A stretch of 63,048 nt of DNA from an uncultured Alphaproteobacteria bacterium (GCA_903889655.1 CAISYL010000080.1:1-63048); one strand, 5' to 3'. Positions 38,455-48,146 are shown, counted from the first letter of the stretch. The notes: a model not told the origin generated them from the sequence alone. Numbers and translations are program-made.

Positions 38455-40847
38455 GCTTTTCCTTCGGCTTCGGCGACGATTTTCATCGTCTTGACTAGGC
38501 TGGCCGGGTTCACGCTGATCGAGTCGATGCCGAGCTTCGTCAGGAAACGGGCAATCTCGGGATCGTTGGCCGGCGCCTCGCCGCAAATGCCGACATGGCG
38601 CTTGTTGCGCTTCGCGCCGGTGACCGCGAGGCGAAGCATTTCGAGCATGCCGGGATCGTTCTCGGCGAAGTCGAAAGCGACGATTTCCGAGTCCCGATCG
38701 ACGCCCAGCGTGAGCTGCGTCAGATCGTTGGAACCGATGGAAAAGCCGTCGAATATTTCGGAGAATGCATCGATGCGGATCACGTTGTTCGGGATTTCGC
38801 ACATCACATAGATTTCGAGGCCGTTCTCGCCGCGCTTCAGTCCGTGCTGCGCCATGGTCTCGATCACCTTGCGGGCTTCGTCTTCACGGCGGCAGAAAGG
38901 CACCATGATGCGCAGATTGGTGAGGCCCATTTCGCCGCGTACGCGGGCGAGAGCCGCGCATTCGAGCGCGAAGCCCGCAGCATAGGCGGGATGGGCATAG
39001 CGCGAGGCGCCGCGGAATCCGATCATCGGATTCGATTCCGTCGGCTCGAAGCCACGACCGCCGATGAGGCTTGCATATTCGTTCGACTTGAAGTCGGACA
39101 GACGGACGATGACGGGCTTTGGATAAAAGGCGGCGGCGATGGTTCCGACGCCTTCGGAGAGTTTCTCGACGAAGAAGTCAGCCGGCTTCCTGTAACCGGC
39201 CGTCAGCCGCTCGATCTTCCGGCGATCCGCGGCGGAAGCGACTTTCTTCGGCTGGGCGAGCGCCATCGGATGGACGCCAATTGACTCGTTGATGATGAAT
39301 TCCATGCGGGCGAGGCCGACACCATCATTGGGCAACATGGCGGCATGAAAGGCGATGTCGGGATTGCCGACATTGGCCATGATGGCGGTCTTCGGGTGCC
39401 GCAGGTCGCGGATCGACATGCGCGCGACATCGAAGGGCACCTTGCCTTCATAGATATGCCCGGCTTCTCCGTCGGCGCAGGAAACGGTGACGGTTGCGCC
39501 CGTCTTGATCCTCGCAGTCGCGGTCTCGGCGCCGACAACGGCAGGGACGCCCATTTCGCGGGCGACGATGGCCGCATGGCAGGTGCGGCCGCCGCGGTCG
39601 GTGACGATCGCGGCCGCCTTCTTCATGATCGGCTGCCAGTCGGGGCTGGTCGTCTCGGCGATCAGGATTTCGCCTTGCCTGAATTTTGTCAGATCGTGAA
39701 CGTCGCGGATGACGCGTGCCTTGCCGGTCGCGATCTTCTCGCCGACGGCGCGGCCGTTCGCCAGCACACGTGCCTTGCCCTTCAGCGCGTAGGTCTCGAC
39801 CACATCGGTGGTGCGCTGGGAGGCGACTGTCTCGGGGCGGGCCTGGATGATGTAGAGCTTTCCGTCGGCGCCGTCCTTTGCCCATTCGATGTCCATCGGA
39901 AGCGGGTGACCCGCTTCCTTCGAATAATGGTCTTCGATGGCGATGGCGTGGCCTGCGAGTTCCAGCGCCTCGGCGTTGCTGAGGCAGTAGCGCTTGCGGT
40001 CGGCCTGTGTGGTCGGCTTGAGAAGGGTCGTCGCGTCGCCCTTCTTGCGCTGGTAGACGAGCTTTACCTGCTTGGCGCCCAGCGTGTGGCGCAGGATCGC
40101 ACGATGTCCCTGCTGATAGGTTGGTTTGTGCACATAGAACTCGTCGGGGTCGACCTGGCCCTGGACGATGGTCTCGCCGAGGCCGTAGGCACCGGTGATG
40201 AAGACGACATCGCGGAAGCCCGATTCCGTGTCGAGGGTGAACATGACGCCGCTTGCGGCGAGGTCCGAGCGGACCATCTTCATCACGGCGACGGAGAGGA
40301 AAACCTTGAAGTGATCGAAGCCATTGTTGACACGGTAGACGATGGCGCGGTCCGTGAAGATCGAGGCGAAGCAGCGACGGCAGGCCTCGACGACATCATC
40401 CAGTCCGGCAATGTTGAGATAGCTCTCATGCTGGCCGGCAAAGCTCGCATTCGGCAGATCTTCCGCCGTGGCGGAACTGCGCACGGCCACGGCGGTGTTT
40501 CTGCCGTATTCCTTCTGAAGAGCGGAGTAAGCCGTTTCGATCTCGCCGCGGATTTCGTCGGTGCCGGTTGCGGCATAGACGATGGCGCGTGCCGACCGGG
40601 CGGCGCGGGCGAGCGCCTTCGTATCCGTGACGTCGAGGTCAGAGAGGAGTGCTTGAAGTTTTTCCCATGCGCCGGCTTTGGTCAGGGCGTCGCGATAGGC
40701 GGCGGCCGTCAGTGCAAAGCCGTTCGGGACGCGGACCCCTTCTTTACCGAGTGTGTTGTAGAGTTCGCCCAGCGAAGAGGTCTTGCCGCCGACCAACGGA
40801 ACGTCGCGAACGCCAAGGTCCCGGAACCAGCGAATATAATCGGTCAT
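38451..40847 (-). CDS. ppsA: Phosphoenolpyruvate synthase (pyruvate, water dikinase)
   Basis: A 798-residue PEP synthase in standard order. The N-terminal ATP-grasp domain carries VRSSATAEDLPNASFAGQ at 122-139. The phosphohistidine domain has His424 in GGRTCHAAIVARE. The TIM-barrel PEP domain has GSNDLTQLTLGVDRD and the C-terminal Cys in GICGEAPAND. It converts pyruvate, ATP and water to PEP, AMP and phosphate, or the reverse. ATG 40847 starts directly with the conserved ATP-grasp region; a 21-residue upstream extension has no support. A FNR/FixK box lies 70 bases upstream. It leads an operon with the degenerate ABC gene and GH1. Confidence 0.93.
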   Translation of the reverse strand: MTDYIRWFRDLGVRDVPLVGGKTSSLGELYNTLGKEGVRVPNGFALTAAAYRDALTKAGAWEKLQALLSDLDVTDTKALARAARSARAIVYAATGTDEIRGEIETAYSALQKEYGRNTAVAVRSSATAEDLPNASFAGQHESYLNIAGLDDVVEACRRCFASIFTDRAIVYRVNNGFDHFKVFLSVAVMKMVRSDLAASGVMFTLDTESGFRDVVFITGAYGLGETIVQGQVDPDEFYVHKPTYQQGHRAILRHTLGAKQVKLVYQRKKGDATTLLKPTTQADRKRYCLSNAEALELAGHAIAIEDHYSKEAGHPLPMDIEWAKDGADGKLYIIQARPETVASQRTTDVVETYALKGKARVLANGRAVGEKIATGKARVIRDVHDLTKFRQGEILIAETTSPDWQPIMKKAAAIVTDRGGRTCHAAIVAREMGVPAVVGAETATARIKTGATVTVSCADGEAGHIYEGKVPFDVARMSIRDLRHPKTAIMANVGNPDIAFHAAMLPNDGVGLARMEFIINESIGVHPMALAQPKKVASAADRRKIERLTAGYRKPADFFVEKLSEGVGTIAAAFYPKPVIVRLSDFKSNEYASLIGGRGFEPTESNPMIGFRGASRYAHPAYAAGFALECAALARVRGEMGLTNLRIMVPFCRREDEARKVIETMAQHGLKRGENGLEIYVMCEIPNNVIRIDAFSEIFDGFSIGSNDLTQLTLGVDRDSEIVAFDFAENDPGMLEMLRLAVTGAKRNKRHVGICGEAPANDPEIARFLTKLGIDSISVNPASLVKTMKIVAEAEGKA

Positions 40848-40881
40848 TTGTCTACCCGTTTCGACGCCACCTCGCTTCTCC

Positions 40882-40923
40882 CTTATCGGCAATCGCCGGT
40901 GCGGCCACATTGATTGCAGTCAA
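40882..40923 (-). promoter_or_regulatory. FNR/FixK-type class II promoter of ppsA
   Basis: The box at 40910-40923 reads, on the gene strand, TTGACTGCAATCAA, matching TTGAT-N4-ATCAA in 9 of 10 positions. A -10-like GATAAG lies at 40882-40887. The box centre and -10 centre are 32 bases apart, exactly the spacing of class II FNR/CRP activation (box at -41.5). This predicts induction under low oxygen. Confidence 0.65.
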
Positions 40924-40941
40924 ACGGCGGCCCGAAACGCA

Positions 40942-40967
40942 TTCGGCCCCACTTATGCGGGGCCGAA
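40942..40967 (-). terminator. Hairpin terminator after ssuD
   Basis: A perfect 9-bp stem TTCGGCCCC/GGGGCCGAA with an 8-base loop lies 28 bases downstream of the ssuD stop. It separates ssuD from the ppsA promoter. The T-run is poor (TGCGTTT on the gene strand). Confidence 0.55.
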
Positions 40968-40995
40968 CTGGTGGATGGCGTAGCCTCTGCCGGGT

Positions 40996-42195
40996 TCAGG
41001 ACGGGCCGGAATGGGCATAGCCGCCTGCCCGGAAGTGCTCGCCGGCTTCGCCCGCGCGGCCGGGCTTTACGGTGACGGCCGGTTTCGCGACGCCGGCGAT
41101 GTTCAGCAGCGGAAAGACGTGTTCGGCGAAACGATAGGCTTCCTCCAGGTGGGGATAACCCGACAGAACGAAATATTCGACACCGAGAGCGCGGTATTCG
41201 CGGATGCGGGCAGCCACATTTTCCGGTGAGCCGACGAGCGCCGTTCCCGCGCCGCCCCGGACGAGTCCGACGCCGGCCCAGAGATTGGGACTGACGACGA
41301 GTTTGTCGCGACGACCGCCATGCAGCGAGACCATGCGCTGCTGGGCGACGGATTCGCTGGCTGCCAGACGCTTCTGGATTGCGGCTACGACATTGTCGTC
41401 GAGGTCTTCGATCAGCTTTTCTGCGTCTCTCCAGGCCTCTTCTTCGGTTGGCCGCACCAGCACATGCATGCGGATGCCGATGCGGATCTTGCGGCCGTGC
41501 TCTGCGGCCTTCTTGCGAACCTGGGCGATCTTTTCGGCGACTTGCGCCGGCGGTTCGCCCCAGGTGAGCCATGTGTCGATGTGCTTGCCGGTGACGTCGA
41601 TGGCGGCATCGGACGAGCCACCGATGAAGAGGCGCGGGCCGCCATCCTGCACGGGCGGGAAGAGTAGTTGCGCACCTTCGGCCTTGATATATTTCCCGTC
41701 AAAATCGACCTTCTCGCCGGTCATCAGGCGCTGCCAGACGGTCAGATATTCATCGGTGAGTGCGTAGCGCCGGTCGTGATCGAGGAAGACGCCATCGCCG
41801 GCGAGATCGTTCGAGTCCCCACCCGCGACCACGTTGAGAATGAGACGGCCTTCGCTGACGCGATCGAGGGTGGCCGCTTGCCGAGCCACCGCGAGCGGCG
41901 AGGACACGCCCGGACGCAGGGCGACGAGAAATTTAAGCCGCCGGGTGAGCGTTGCGAAGGCCGAGGCAAGCACCCAGGAATCCTCGCAATTGCGGCCAGT
42001 CGGAATCAGTACGCCTTCGTAGCCGAGCCGGTCGGCTGCCTGCGCGATCTGAGCCAGATAGCTGAACTCGGTCGAGCGGGCGCCTTCGGCCGAGCCGAGC
42101 TTACGCCCGTCGCCGTGAGAGGGGATGAACCAGAAAGGGTGGATCGCGTCGTCGGCTTCTTTGCGCGTGTCCGAAATGTCCGAGATATCCGCCAT
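40996..42195 (-). CDS. ssuD: FMNH2-dependent alkanesulfonate monooxygenase
   Basis: A 399-residue luciferase-like TIM-barrel monooxygenase. It opens with [15 protein letters not shown], then [43 protein letters not shown] and TWLTWGEPP, all characteristic of SsuD. It uses reduced FMN and O2 to release sulfite and an aldehyde from alkanesulfonates in the cytoplasm. No flavin reductase (ssuE) is seen in the window. It lies alone, 15 kb from the sulfonate importer. A palindrome upstream (42241-42255) nearly matches one in front of tauD. The start has GGAGA 6 bases upstream. Confidence 0.93.
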   Translation of the reverse strand: MADISDISDTRKEADDAIHPFWFIPSHGDGRKLGSAEGARSTEFSYLAQIAQAADRLGYEGVLIPTGRNCEDSWVLASAFATLTRRLKFLVALRPGVSSPLAVARQAATLDRVSEGRLILNVVAGGDSNDLAGDGVFLDHDRRYALTDEYLTVWQRLMTGEKVDFDGKYIKAEGAQLLFPPVQDGGPRLFIGGSSDAAIDVTGKHIDTWLTWGEPPAQVAEKIAQVRKKAAEHGRKIRIGIRMHVLVRPTEEEAWRDAEKLIEDLDDNVVAAIQKRLAASESVAQQRMVSLHGGRRDKLVVSPNLWAGVGLVRGGAGTALVGSPENVAARIREYRALGVEYFVLSGYPHLEEAYRFAEHVFPLLNIAGVAKPAVTVKPGRAGEAGEHFRAGGYAHSGPS

Positions 42196-42240
42196 GACAA
42201 GTCTCCATCAAGCTGCCCGTCTGGGCTGTCTGATAAAACA

Positions 42241-42255
42241 CTATCAAACAGATAG
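42241..42255. promoter_or_regulatory. Palindromic regulatory site upstream of ssuD (copy 1)
   Basis: The 15-mer CTATCAAACAGATAG is an inverted repeat CTATC-N5-GATAG centred about 53 bases before the ssuD start. The same sequence with one change occurs before tauD (60646-60660). It is probably the operator of a sulfonate or sulfate-starvation regulator. Confidence 0.55.
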
Positions 42256-42309
42256 ACATAAAGTAAATTGACGGGCGGCGTGGCCGTCTGTCGCATGTCG
42301 GGCGCGGGG

Positions 42310-42711
42310 CTAATGACGCTCGCCGAATTCCGTGCAGCTTTCGCCGAAGGCGTCGAGGCCCTCTTCGAGGTAATCGGCGAGAAGCGGCAGGCCGAGCAGA
42401 TATTCCGCCGTGCGTGCATTGTGTTCGCCCGCCGCCGTTTCCACCGCCTCGTCCCAATCCTCGGCATCGAAAGTGCCGCGGCCGACCCAGGCCAGCGCCA
42501 CGAGTTCGATCTGCTCGTCTTCATCCAGCGCGCGGATGAACTCCACCACTTCCTGATAGGTCGGGTCGTCGGCGAAATCCTCCAGGATGTCGCGCATATC
42601 CTCGTCGGTGGCGTTGGAGCCGGAACGAGGGTTGGTGACTTCTTCCTTGACGTCGAACATGCGCGCTTTGGAGATGATGTAGCAGACCTTGTCCGTGCTG
42701 ATATCGGGCAT
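42310..42711 (-). CDS. DUF3775 protein
   Basis: A 133-residue acidic helical protein of the DUF3775 family. It starts PDISTDKVCYIISKARMFDVKEE and carries VGRGTFDAEDWDEAVETA and the C-terminal NARTAEYLLGLPLLADYLEEGLDAFG. Function is unknown; the family is widespread in alphaproteobacteria. ATG 42711 has CAGGAGGGG upstream, whereas a longer frame to 42759 lies over ftsH. It lies 13 bases downstream of ftsH and is likely co-transcribed with adh and ftsH, so it may be linked to the same low-oxygen or stress response. Confidence 0.82.
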   Translation of the reverse strand: MPDISTDKVCYIISKARMFDVKEEVTNPRSGSNATDEDMRDILEDFADDPTYQEVVEFIRALDEDEQIELVALAWVGRGTFDAEDWDEAVETAAGEHNARTAEYLLGLPLLADYLEEGLDAFGESCTEFGERH

Positions 42712-42724
42712 GAACCCCTCCTGA

Positions 42725-44554
42725 TTACGCTTGCTTGCGAGACACGGGTGCGACGGCAACGGGCCTCAACGGCGGAAAATCTTCCGGCGTGATCGTTTCT
42801 TTCGCAAGCAACAGTTTTGCGCCAGCCTCGAGATCCGCGGCGTGGGCCTTCAAGATGTCCGTTGCACGGGCATAGGCCTCGTCGATGAGCTTGCGGACGG
42901 CGAGGTCGATCTCGCGGGCCGTCGCCTCGGAATAGTCCTTGTCGCGGACGCTCATCATATTGTCGCCGAGATAGGCCGAATGCTGTGCCTCGAGAACAGC
43001 CTGGCCGAGTTCGGCGGCCATGCCGAACCGGGTGACGATCTGGCGCGCGATATCCGTGACCTTGGCGAGATCGTCGGCGGCCCCGGTCGATATCTCGCCG
43101 AAGGTCACGTCTTCGGCGGCCCGGCCCGCCAGCAGCACAACCATGCGGTTCTTGAGTTCGCCCAGGGTGATCAGGAAGCGGTCTTCGGTCGGGCGCTGGA
43201 GTGTATAGCCAAGCGCGCCGATGGAGCGCGGGATGATCGAGACCTTGTGAACCGGGTCGGTGCCCGGCAGGGAAGCGGCGACCAGCGCATGACCCATTTC
43301 GTGCCAGGCGACGCGTTCGCGCTCCGTCGGATTAAGCAGGCGGCTTTTCACTTCGGAACCGGCGACGATGCGTTCCACCGCGCCGGTGAAGTCGTCCATG
43401 GTCACGCTCTCGCCGCCGCGCCGCGTCGCGAGGATGGCTGCCTCGTTGACGAGGTTGGCGAGGTCGGCGCCGGTGAAACCCGGCGTGAGGGCCGCGATCT
43501 TGTCGGGATCGATGTCGGTCGCCAACGTCACCTTGCGCAGATGGACCTTCAGGATCGCTGTGCGGCCGCTCCGATCGGGGCGATCGACGACGATCTGGCG
43601 GTCGAAACGGCCGGCGCGCATCAGGGCCGGATCGAGAATTTCCGGACGGTTGGTGGCGGCGAGCAGCACGATGCCGGCGCGAGGGTCGAAACCATCGAGT
43701 TCGGCGAGAAGCTGGTTCAGCGTCTGCTCCTTTTCATCCTGGCCGCCAAGACCGCCCATGGCCGAGCGCGCACGACCGAGCGCATCGAGTTCGTCGATGA
43801 AGATGATGCAGGGAGCGGCCTTGCTCGCCTGCTCGAAGAGATCGCGAACGCGGGCTGCGCCGACACCGACGAAAAGCTCGACGAATTCCGAACCGGAGAT
43901 CGAGAAAAAGGGCACGCCCGCTTCGCCGGCAACGGCGCGGGCGAGCAATGTCTTGCCGGTGCCGGGCGGTCCGACGAGAAGGATGCCCTTGGGTACATGT
44001 GCGCCGAGGCGGCCGTATTTCTCCTTGTTCTTCAGGAAAGCGACGACCTCCTGAAGCTCCATCTTCGCTTCCTCGACGCCCGCCACGTCGGCAAAGGTCA
44101 CGCCGGTCTGCGTTTCCACATAAACCTTCGCCTTCGACTTGCCGACATTCATCAGTCCGCCCATGCCCTGCCGGTCGGCGACACCGCGAAAAAGGAAGAA
44201 CCACAATCCGCCGAAAATCAATGCGGGTACGACCCAGGAGAGCAGGGTCGTCATCCAGTTCTGATCCGAACCGCCGGTGAACTTCACGCCCGCCTTCGTG
44301 AGTTCGCTCGCAAAGCCGGGCTCGACGCGGGTTGTCGCGAAGTAATCCTTGCCGTCCCGAGGCTTTACGAATTTCCCCTGGATCTGCGTCTCGGTGACGG
44401 TGACTTCACTGATCGCCTTCTGGTCGAGCAGATTCAGGAAATCGCTGTAATCGATCTGCGCCACCTGCCGGTAGCCGAACCAGAGCTGGAAGGCCGTGAT
44501 GAGCAGGAAAGCGACGACGAAATAGCCGGCATTGAGTTGAAATTTCTTGTCCAT
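42725..44554 (-). CDS. ftsH: ATP-dependent zinc metalloprotease FtsH
   Basis: A 609-residue membrane AAA protease. Two transmembrane helices (about 8-27 and 104-121) flank a periplasmic FtsH_ext domain. Walker A is GPPGTGKT with Lys201, Walker B is [11 protein letters not shown], and the second region of homology is [20 protein letters not shown]. The zinc site His418-Glu419 is in HEMGH (Met in place of the common Ala). FtsH degrades damaged or regulatory membrane proteins. The linkage to alcohol dehydrogenase and DUF3775, away from the usual tilS-ftsH context, suggests this is an additional paralogue used in stress. It starts 20 bases after adh. Confidence 0.93.
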   Translation of the reverse strand: MDKKFQLNAGYFVVAFLLITAFQLWFGYRQVAQIDYSDFLNLLDQKAISEVTVTETQIQGKFVKPRDGKDYFATTRVEPGFASELTKAGVKFTGGSDQNWMTTLLSWVVPALIFGGLWFFLFRGVADRQGMGGLMNVGKSKAKVYVETQTGVTFADVAGVEEAKMELQEVVAFLKNKEKYGRLGAHVPKGILLVGPPGTGKTLLARAVAGEAGVPFFSISGSEFVELFVGVGAARVRDLFEQASKAAPCIIFIDELDALGRARSAMGGLGGQDEKEQTLNQLLAELDGFDPRAGIVLLAATNRPEILDPALMRAGRFDRQIVVDRPDRSGRTAILKVHLRKVTLATDIDPDKIAALTPGFTGADLANLVNEAAILATRRGGESVTMDDFTGAVERIVAGSEVKSRLLNPTERERVAWHEMGHALVAASLPGTDPVHKVSIIPRSIGALGYTLQRPTEDRFLITLGELKNRMVVLLAGRAAEDVTFGEISTGAADDLAKVTDIARQIVTRFGMAAELGQAVLEAQHSAYLGDNMMSVRDKDYSEATAREIDLAVRKLIDEAYARATDILKAHAADLEAGAKLLLAKETITPEDFPPLRPVAVAPVSRKQA

Positions 44555-44574
44555 GGTGGAGCCGGCCTTCCTCT

Positions 44575-45612
44575 TCAAGCTTCGATGACGACTTTCAGCG
44601 CATGCGTGCTGGCCGCCTTGCCGAAGGTGTCGTAGGCGTCGAGGATGTTCGACAGTTTGAAGCGATGCGTGATGAGACGTTTCGGATCGATTTTCTTCGA
44701 CTGTACCGTCTTCAGCAGCATCGGCGTCGTTACCGTATCGACGAGGCGCGTCGTGATGGTGATGTTCTGCGACCAGAGGCGCTCCAGATGAAGGTCGACC
44801 TTGACGCCGTGGACACCCACATTGGCGATGGTGCCGCCGGGCGCAACGATGTCTTCGCAGATGACGAAGGTCGCAGGCACGCCGACCGCCTCGATTGCGG
44901 TGTCGACGCCACGGCCGTTCGTCATCTTCATGACGGCCTCGGCGGCCTTGCCGTTTGCGCTGTTGACGGTCGCGGTCGCCCCGAAACTCTTCGAGACCGC
45001 AAGGCGATTGTCGTCGAGGTCGATCATGATGATCTCGGCGGGCGAATAGAATTGCGCGGTGAGCAGCGCCGCAAGACCGATCGGGCCTGCGCCGACGATG
45101 GCGACCGTGTCGCCCGGCTGGACCTTGCCGTTCAGTACGCCGCATTCGAAGCCGGTCGGAAGAATATCGCTCAGCATCACGAGCGCTTCCTCGTCGGCGC
45201 CCTCGGGAATGCGATAGAGACTGGTGTCGGCATGAGGAATGCGGACGTATTCGGCCTGGGTGCCGTCGATCCTGTTGCCGAGAATCCAGCCACCGGTCGT
45301 GCAGTGGGAATACATCCCCTTGCGACAATACTCGCACTTGCCGCAGGCCGAGATGCACGAGATGAGGACGTGATCGCCCGGCTTGAAGGTCGATACGCCG
45401 GCGCCGACCTTCTCGACGATGCCGACGCCTTCGTGCCCGAGAATGCGGCCCGGTTCGCAGGTCGGCACATCGCCCTTCAGGATGTGAAGGTCGGTGCCGC
45501 AGATGGTCGTGCGGGTGATCCTGACGACGGCGTCCGTCGGCGCCGAAACTTCAGGCATGGGACGATCTTCCAGAGCCTTCTTGCCGGGGCCTTGATAGAC
45601 GAGGGCTTTCAT
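44575..45612 (-). CDS. Zinc-dependent alcohol dehydrogenase
   Basis: A 345-residue medium-chain dehydrogenase. The catalytic-zinc region is TTICGTDLHILKGDVPTCEPGRILGHEGVG. The four-Cys structural zinc loop is around ACGKCEYCRKGMYSHC. The cofactor motif is VAIVGAGPIGLAALL, with Asp after the second strand (IDLDD) favouring NAD. It belongs to the group that oxidises or reduces short alcohols and aldehydes, often induced under oxygen limitation in alphaproteobacteria. The FixK/FNR box 65 bases upstream of the start fits that. ftsH follows after 20 bases. Confidence 0.92.
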   Translation of the reverse strand: MKALVYQGPGKKALEDRPMPEVSAPTDAVVRITRTTICGTDLHILKGDVPTCEPGRILGHEGVGIVEKVGAGVSTFKPGDHVLISCISACGKCEYCRKGMYSHCTTGGWILGNRIDGTQAEYVRIPHADTSLYRIPEGADEEALVMLSDILPTGFECGVLNGKVQPGDTVAIVGAGPIGLAALLTAQFYSPAEIIMIDLDDNRLAVSKSFGATATVNSANGKAAEAVMKMTNGRGVDTAIEAVGVPATFVICEDIVAPGGTIANVGVHGVKVDLHLERLWSQNITITTRLVDTVTTPMLLKTVQSKKIDPKRLITHRFKLSNILDAYDTFGKAASTHALKVVIEA

Positions 45613-45645
45613 GGGGGAGTTCCTGCGGGCCGTTTGTGATTTGCC

Positions 45646-45690
45646 TCTATAGGCATGCCGCCGTCGCAGCGTTGCATTGACCTCGATCAA
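45646..45690 (-). promoter_or_regulatory. FNR/FixK-type promoter of the adh-ftsH operon
   Basis: On the gene strand TTGATCGAGGTCAA (45677-45690) matches TTGAT-N4-ATCAA in 9 of 10 positions. A TATAGA -10 candidate is at 45646-45651. The box centre is about 35 bases before the -10 centre, close to but 3 bases off the ideal class II spacing. The site also lies about 120 bases upstream of the divergent homospermidine synthase gene. Confidence 0.62.
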
Positions 45691-45810
45691 TGGAAGACGT
45701 GCGCGCCCGCGGCTTCTGCGTTCTTTCATTGGGGACGCTTGTTTTGTATAAGGCGGGAGTTCCTCCCAGCTCACGAGGCCCTCGCGCCGTTTATGTCGGA
45801 AGTGTGAAAG

Positions 45811-47229
45811 ATGCCTCTGGAATCAAAACCCATCGAGTTTCGCGGCTGCATCGTCATGGTCGGTTTCGGCAGCATCGGTCGGGGTGTCTTGCCGCTGATC
45901 CTTCGCCACATCGGGGTGACGCCGGACCGCATGGTCATCGTGACCGCCGAAGAGGAGGGGCGGCGAGAGGCACAGCTTCAAGGCATTCGTTTCATTCTGC
46001 AGCCGCTGACGCGCGAGAATTACATTTCGGTTCTGGAGCCGCTGATCGGCGAGGGCGATTTCCTGCTCAATCTGTCCGTCGAAGTTTCGAGCCTTTCGCT
46101 CATCGAGCTCTGCTACGCGAAGAATGCGCTCTACCTCGACACCTGCAATGAACCGTGGCCGGGGCGGTATACGGATACGTCGCTGTCGCCGTCGATGCGT
46201 TCGAACTATGCGCTGCGCGAAGAGGCGCTGGAGCTGAGAGCGCGGCAGGAAGGCGGTCCGACGGCGATCCTGACGCATGGCGCCAATCCGGGCCTCGTTT
46301 CGCATTTCGTCAAGCAGGCACTCATCAATCTCGCCACGGATCAGGGACGCAGGATCGAGACGCCGAAAAGCCGCAGCGGATGGGCGGACCTTGCCGAACA
46401 GCTCGGCGTCAAGACGATCCATATCGCCGAGCGCGACACGCAGGTTTCGCCGGTGCCGAAGCGCGTCGGCGAATTCGTCAATACCTGGTCCGTGGACGGC
46501 TTCATCGGCGAAGGCAGCCAGCCGGCCGAACTCGGTTGGGGCAGCCATGAGAAGCATTTTCCACCCGATGGATTTCGCCATGACTTCGGTGACGGCGCGG
46601 CGATCTATCTCGGCCGGCCGGGCGCCTCAATGCGCATGCGCAGCTGGACGCCGCTCGAAGGGCCCTATCACGGATTCCTGATTACGCATGGCGAGTCGAT
46701 TTCGATTGCCGATTATCTGACGCAGAAGGATGGCGACCGTGTGCGCTACAGGCCGACCGTCCATTACACCTATCATCCGTGCGATGCCGCCGTTCTTTCG
46801 GTTCACGAGCTTGCGGGCAAGAACTGGAACGAGCAGACCGAGAAACGCATTATCGTCGATGAGATCACGAGCGGCATGGACGAGTTGGGCGTGCTGCTAA
46901 TGGGGCATGAACGCGGCGCCTACTGGTATGGATCGCAATTGTCGATCGGGGAGGCAAGAAGCCTTGCGCCCTACAACAATGCGACCGGCCTTCAGGTCAC
47001 GGCGGCAGTTCTCGGCGGCGTCGTCTGGGCGATCGAAAATCCGCGGCGCGGCATTGTCGAACCCGAGGAAATGGATTTCGAACGCGTGCTCGAAGTCGCG
47101 GGCCCTTATCTGGGTAATGTCGTCGGCGTCTATAGCGGCTGGACACCGCTGGTCGACCGCGGGCGTCTTTTTCCCGAAGATCTCGACATCGAGGATCCCT
47201 GGCAGTTCAAGAATTTCCGCGTGGTGTGA
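45811..47229 (+). CDS. hss: Homospermidine synthase
   Basis: A 472-residue bacterial homospermidine synthase, about the usual length. The Rossmann start is IVMVGFGSIGRGVLPLI, followed by LLNLSVEVSSL, YLDTCNEPWPG, LTHGANPGLVSHFVKQAL and the C-terminal AYWYGSQL and WTPLVDRGRLF segments typical of the family. It makes sym-homospermidine from two putrescines (or putrescine and spermidine) using NAD as a catalytic cofactor in the cytoplasm. Homospermidine is a common polyamine of alphaproteobacteria. It stands alone, divergent from adh and convergent with the phytanoyl-CoA dioxygenase-family gene. Confidence 0.94.
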   Translation: MPLESKPIEFRGCIVMVGFGSIGRGVLPLILRHIGVTPDRMVIVTAEEEGRREAQLQGIRFILQPLTRENYISVLEPLIGEGDFLLNLSVEVSSLSLIELCYAKNALYLDTCNEPWPGRYTDTSLSPSMRSNYALREEALELRARQEGGPTAILTHGANPGLVSHFVKQALINLATDQGRRIETPKSRSGWADLAEQLGVKTIHIAERDTQVSPVPKRVGEFVNTWSVDGFIGEGSQPAELGWGSHEKHFPPDGFRHDFGDGAAIYLGRPGASMRMRSWTPLEGPYHGFLITHGESISIADYLTQKDGDRVRYRPTVHYTYHPCDAAVLSVHELAGKNWNEQTEKRIIVDEITSGMDELGVLLMGHERGAYWYGSQLSIGEARSLAPYNNATGLQVTAAVLGGVVWAIENPRRGIVEPEEMDFERVLEVAGPYLGNVVGVYSGWTPLVDRGRLFPEDLDIEDPWQFKNFRVV

Positions 47230-47248
47230 TTCCGCGACGAGCGAGAAT

Positions 47249-48106
47249 CTAGATCTCGGCGGGTGGCCAGAGGCGAGGATTGATCGGGCCGTCGGCCGGC
47301 GTGCCGGGTTCCTTGCCGTCGAGCCAGACCTGATGATCGAAGTTGCGCGCCGGTGAATCGACCGGGCCGACATTGGTCCCGTCAGCATACCAGATGATGG
47401 TCATGACGGAGCGGAGCAGGGAGCTGTTGTTAGCGGGTGCGCGGTGGAGCGTCCAGCCTTTGTGGAAGGTGGCATCGCCCGCGCGCATCGCGCCGTGCGT
47501 CTCGGTCTCGTAGCCTTTCCGCGCCACGAGATCGGCGAAGGCAGCTTCCGATTCATCGCCGATGATCCAGGGGCCGAGATCGCCGTGGAGATGACTCCCG
47601 TTGGCGAAGGTCATCGAGCCGACCTCGGCGGGAATGTCCACAAGCGGCATCCACATGGTGACGGTCTCGTCCGTATCGAGCGGCCAGTAATTCTGATCCT
47701 GATGCCAGGGCGTATGTCCGCCGCCGGGCTCCTTGTAGAGCGCCTGATCGTGATAGAGGCGGACGCCGGAAACGCCGAGAAGATCGGCGGCGACTTTCGC
47801 AAAGCGCGGCGAATAGACGAAATCCTTGATTGTCGGATTGCGCGTCCACAGGTTGGGCACCTGCAGAAAGGCTTTGCCGTAGGTATCGCGCTCGGAGAGC
47901 GGCGCTGCGCGTTCGGCATATTTCAGCACCGCTGTTTCGATGGCCGGGCGATAGACCGCGATCTCGTCTGCGGAGGCGAGGCCGCGCACGACGGCATGGC
48001 CCTTCTGCTGGAGCGATGCGATGGCGGTCGGGTCGACAGGATACGGGGTGTCGAGCTTGCGAAACTGCTCGCGTTCCGCCTCGGTGATGAGTGCCGAAGA
48101 TGTCAT
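47249..48106 (-). CDS. Phytanoyl-CoA dioxygenase-family (PhyH) oxygenase
   Basis: A 285-residue Fe(II)/2-oxoglutarate oxygenase. The facial triad is His135 and Asp137 in HTPWHQDQNYW, with the distal His (about 221) in GWTLHRAPANNS. VTMWMPLVDIPAEVGSMTFANGS is the family core. It should hydroxylate a small molecule or acyl-CoA, but the substrate range of the family is wide. ATG 48106 is chosen because GGGGAG lies about 10 bases upstream; the frame to 48136 has no ribosome-binding site. A nested palindrome lies 41-54 bases upstream. Confidence 0.88.
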   Translation of the reverse strand: MTSSALITEAEREQFRKLDTPYPVDPTAIASLQQKGHAVVRGLASADEIAVYRPAIETAVLKYAERAAPLSERDTYGKAFLQVPNLWTRNPTIKDFVYSPRFAKVAADLLGVSGVRLYHDQALYKEPGGGHTPWHQDQNYWPLDTDETVTMWMPLVDIPAEVGSMTFANGSHLHGDLGPWIIGDESEAAFADLVARKGYETETHGAMRAGDATFHKGWTLHRAPANNSSLLRSVMTIIWYADGTNVGPVDSPARNFDHQVWLDGKEPGTPADGPINPRLWPPAEI

Positions 48107-48146
48107 GCGCGGTTCGTCTCCCCTCGAACGTGCCATGAAAATTTAC

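Noticed and set aside
42725-45358. Very long minus-strand frame joining ftsH to an upstream Arg/His-rich stretch
   Set aside because: The upstream part is the wrong frame of the alcohol dehydrogenase gene, and a clear FtsH start exists at 44554.
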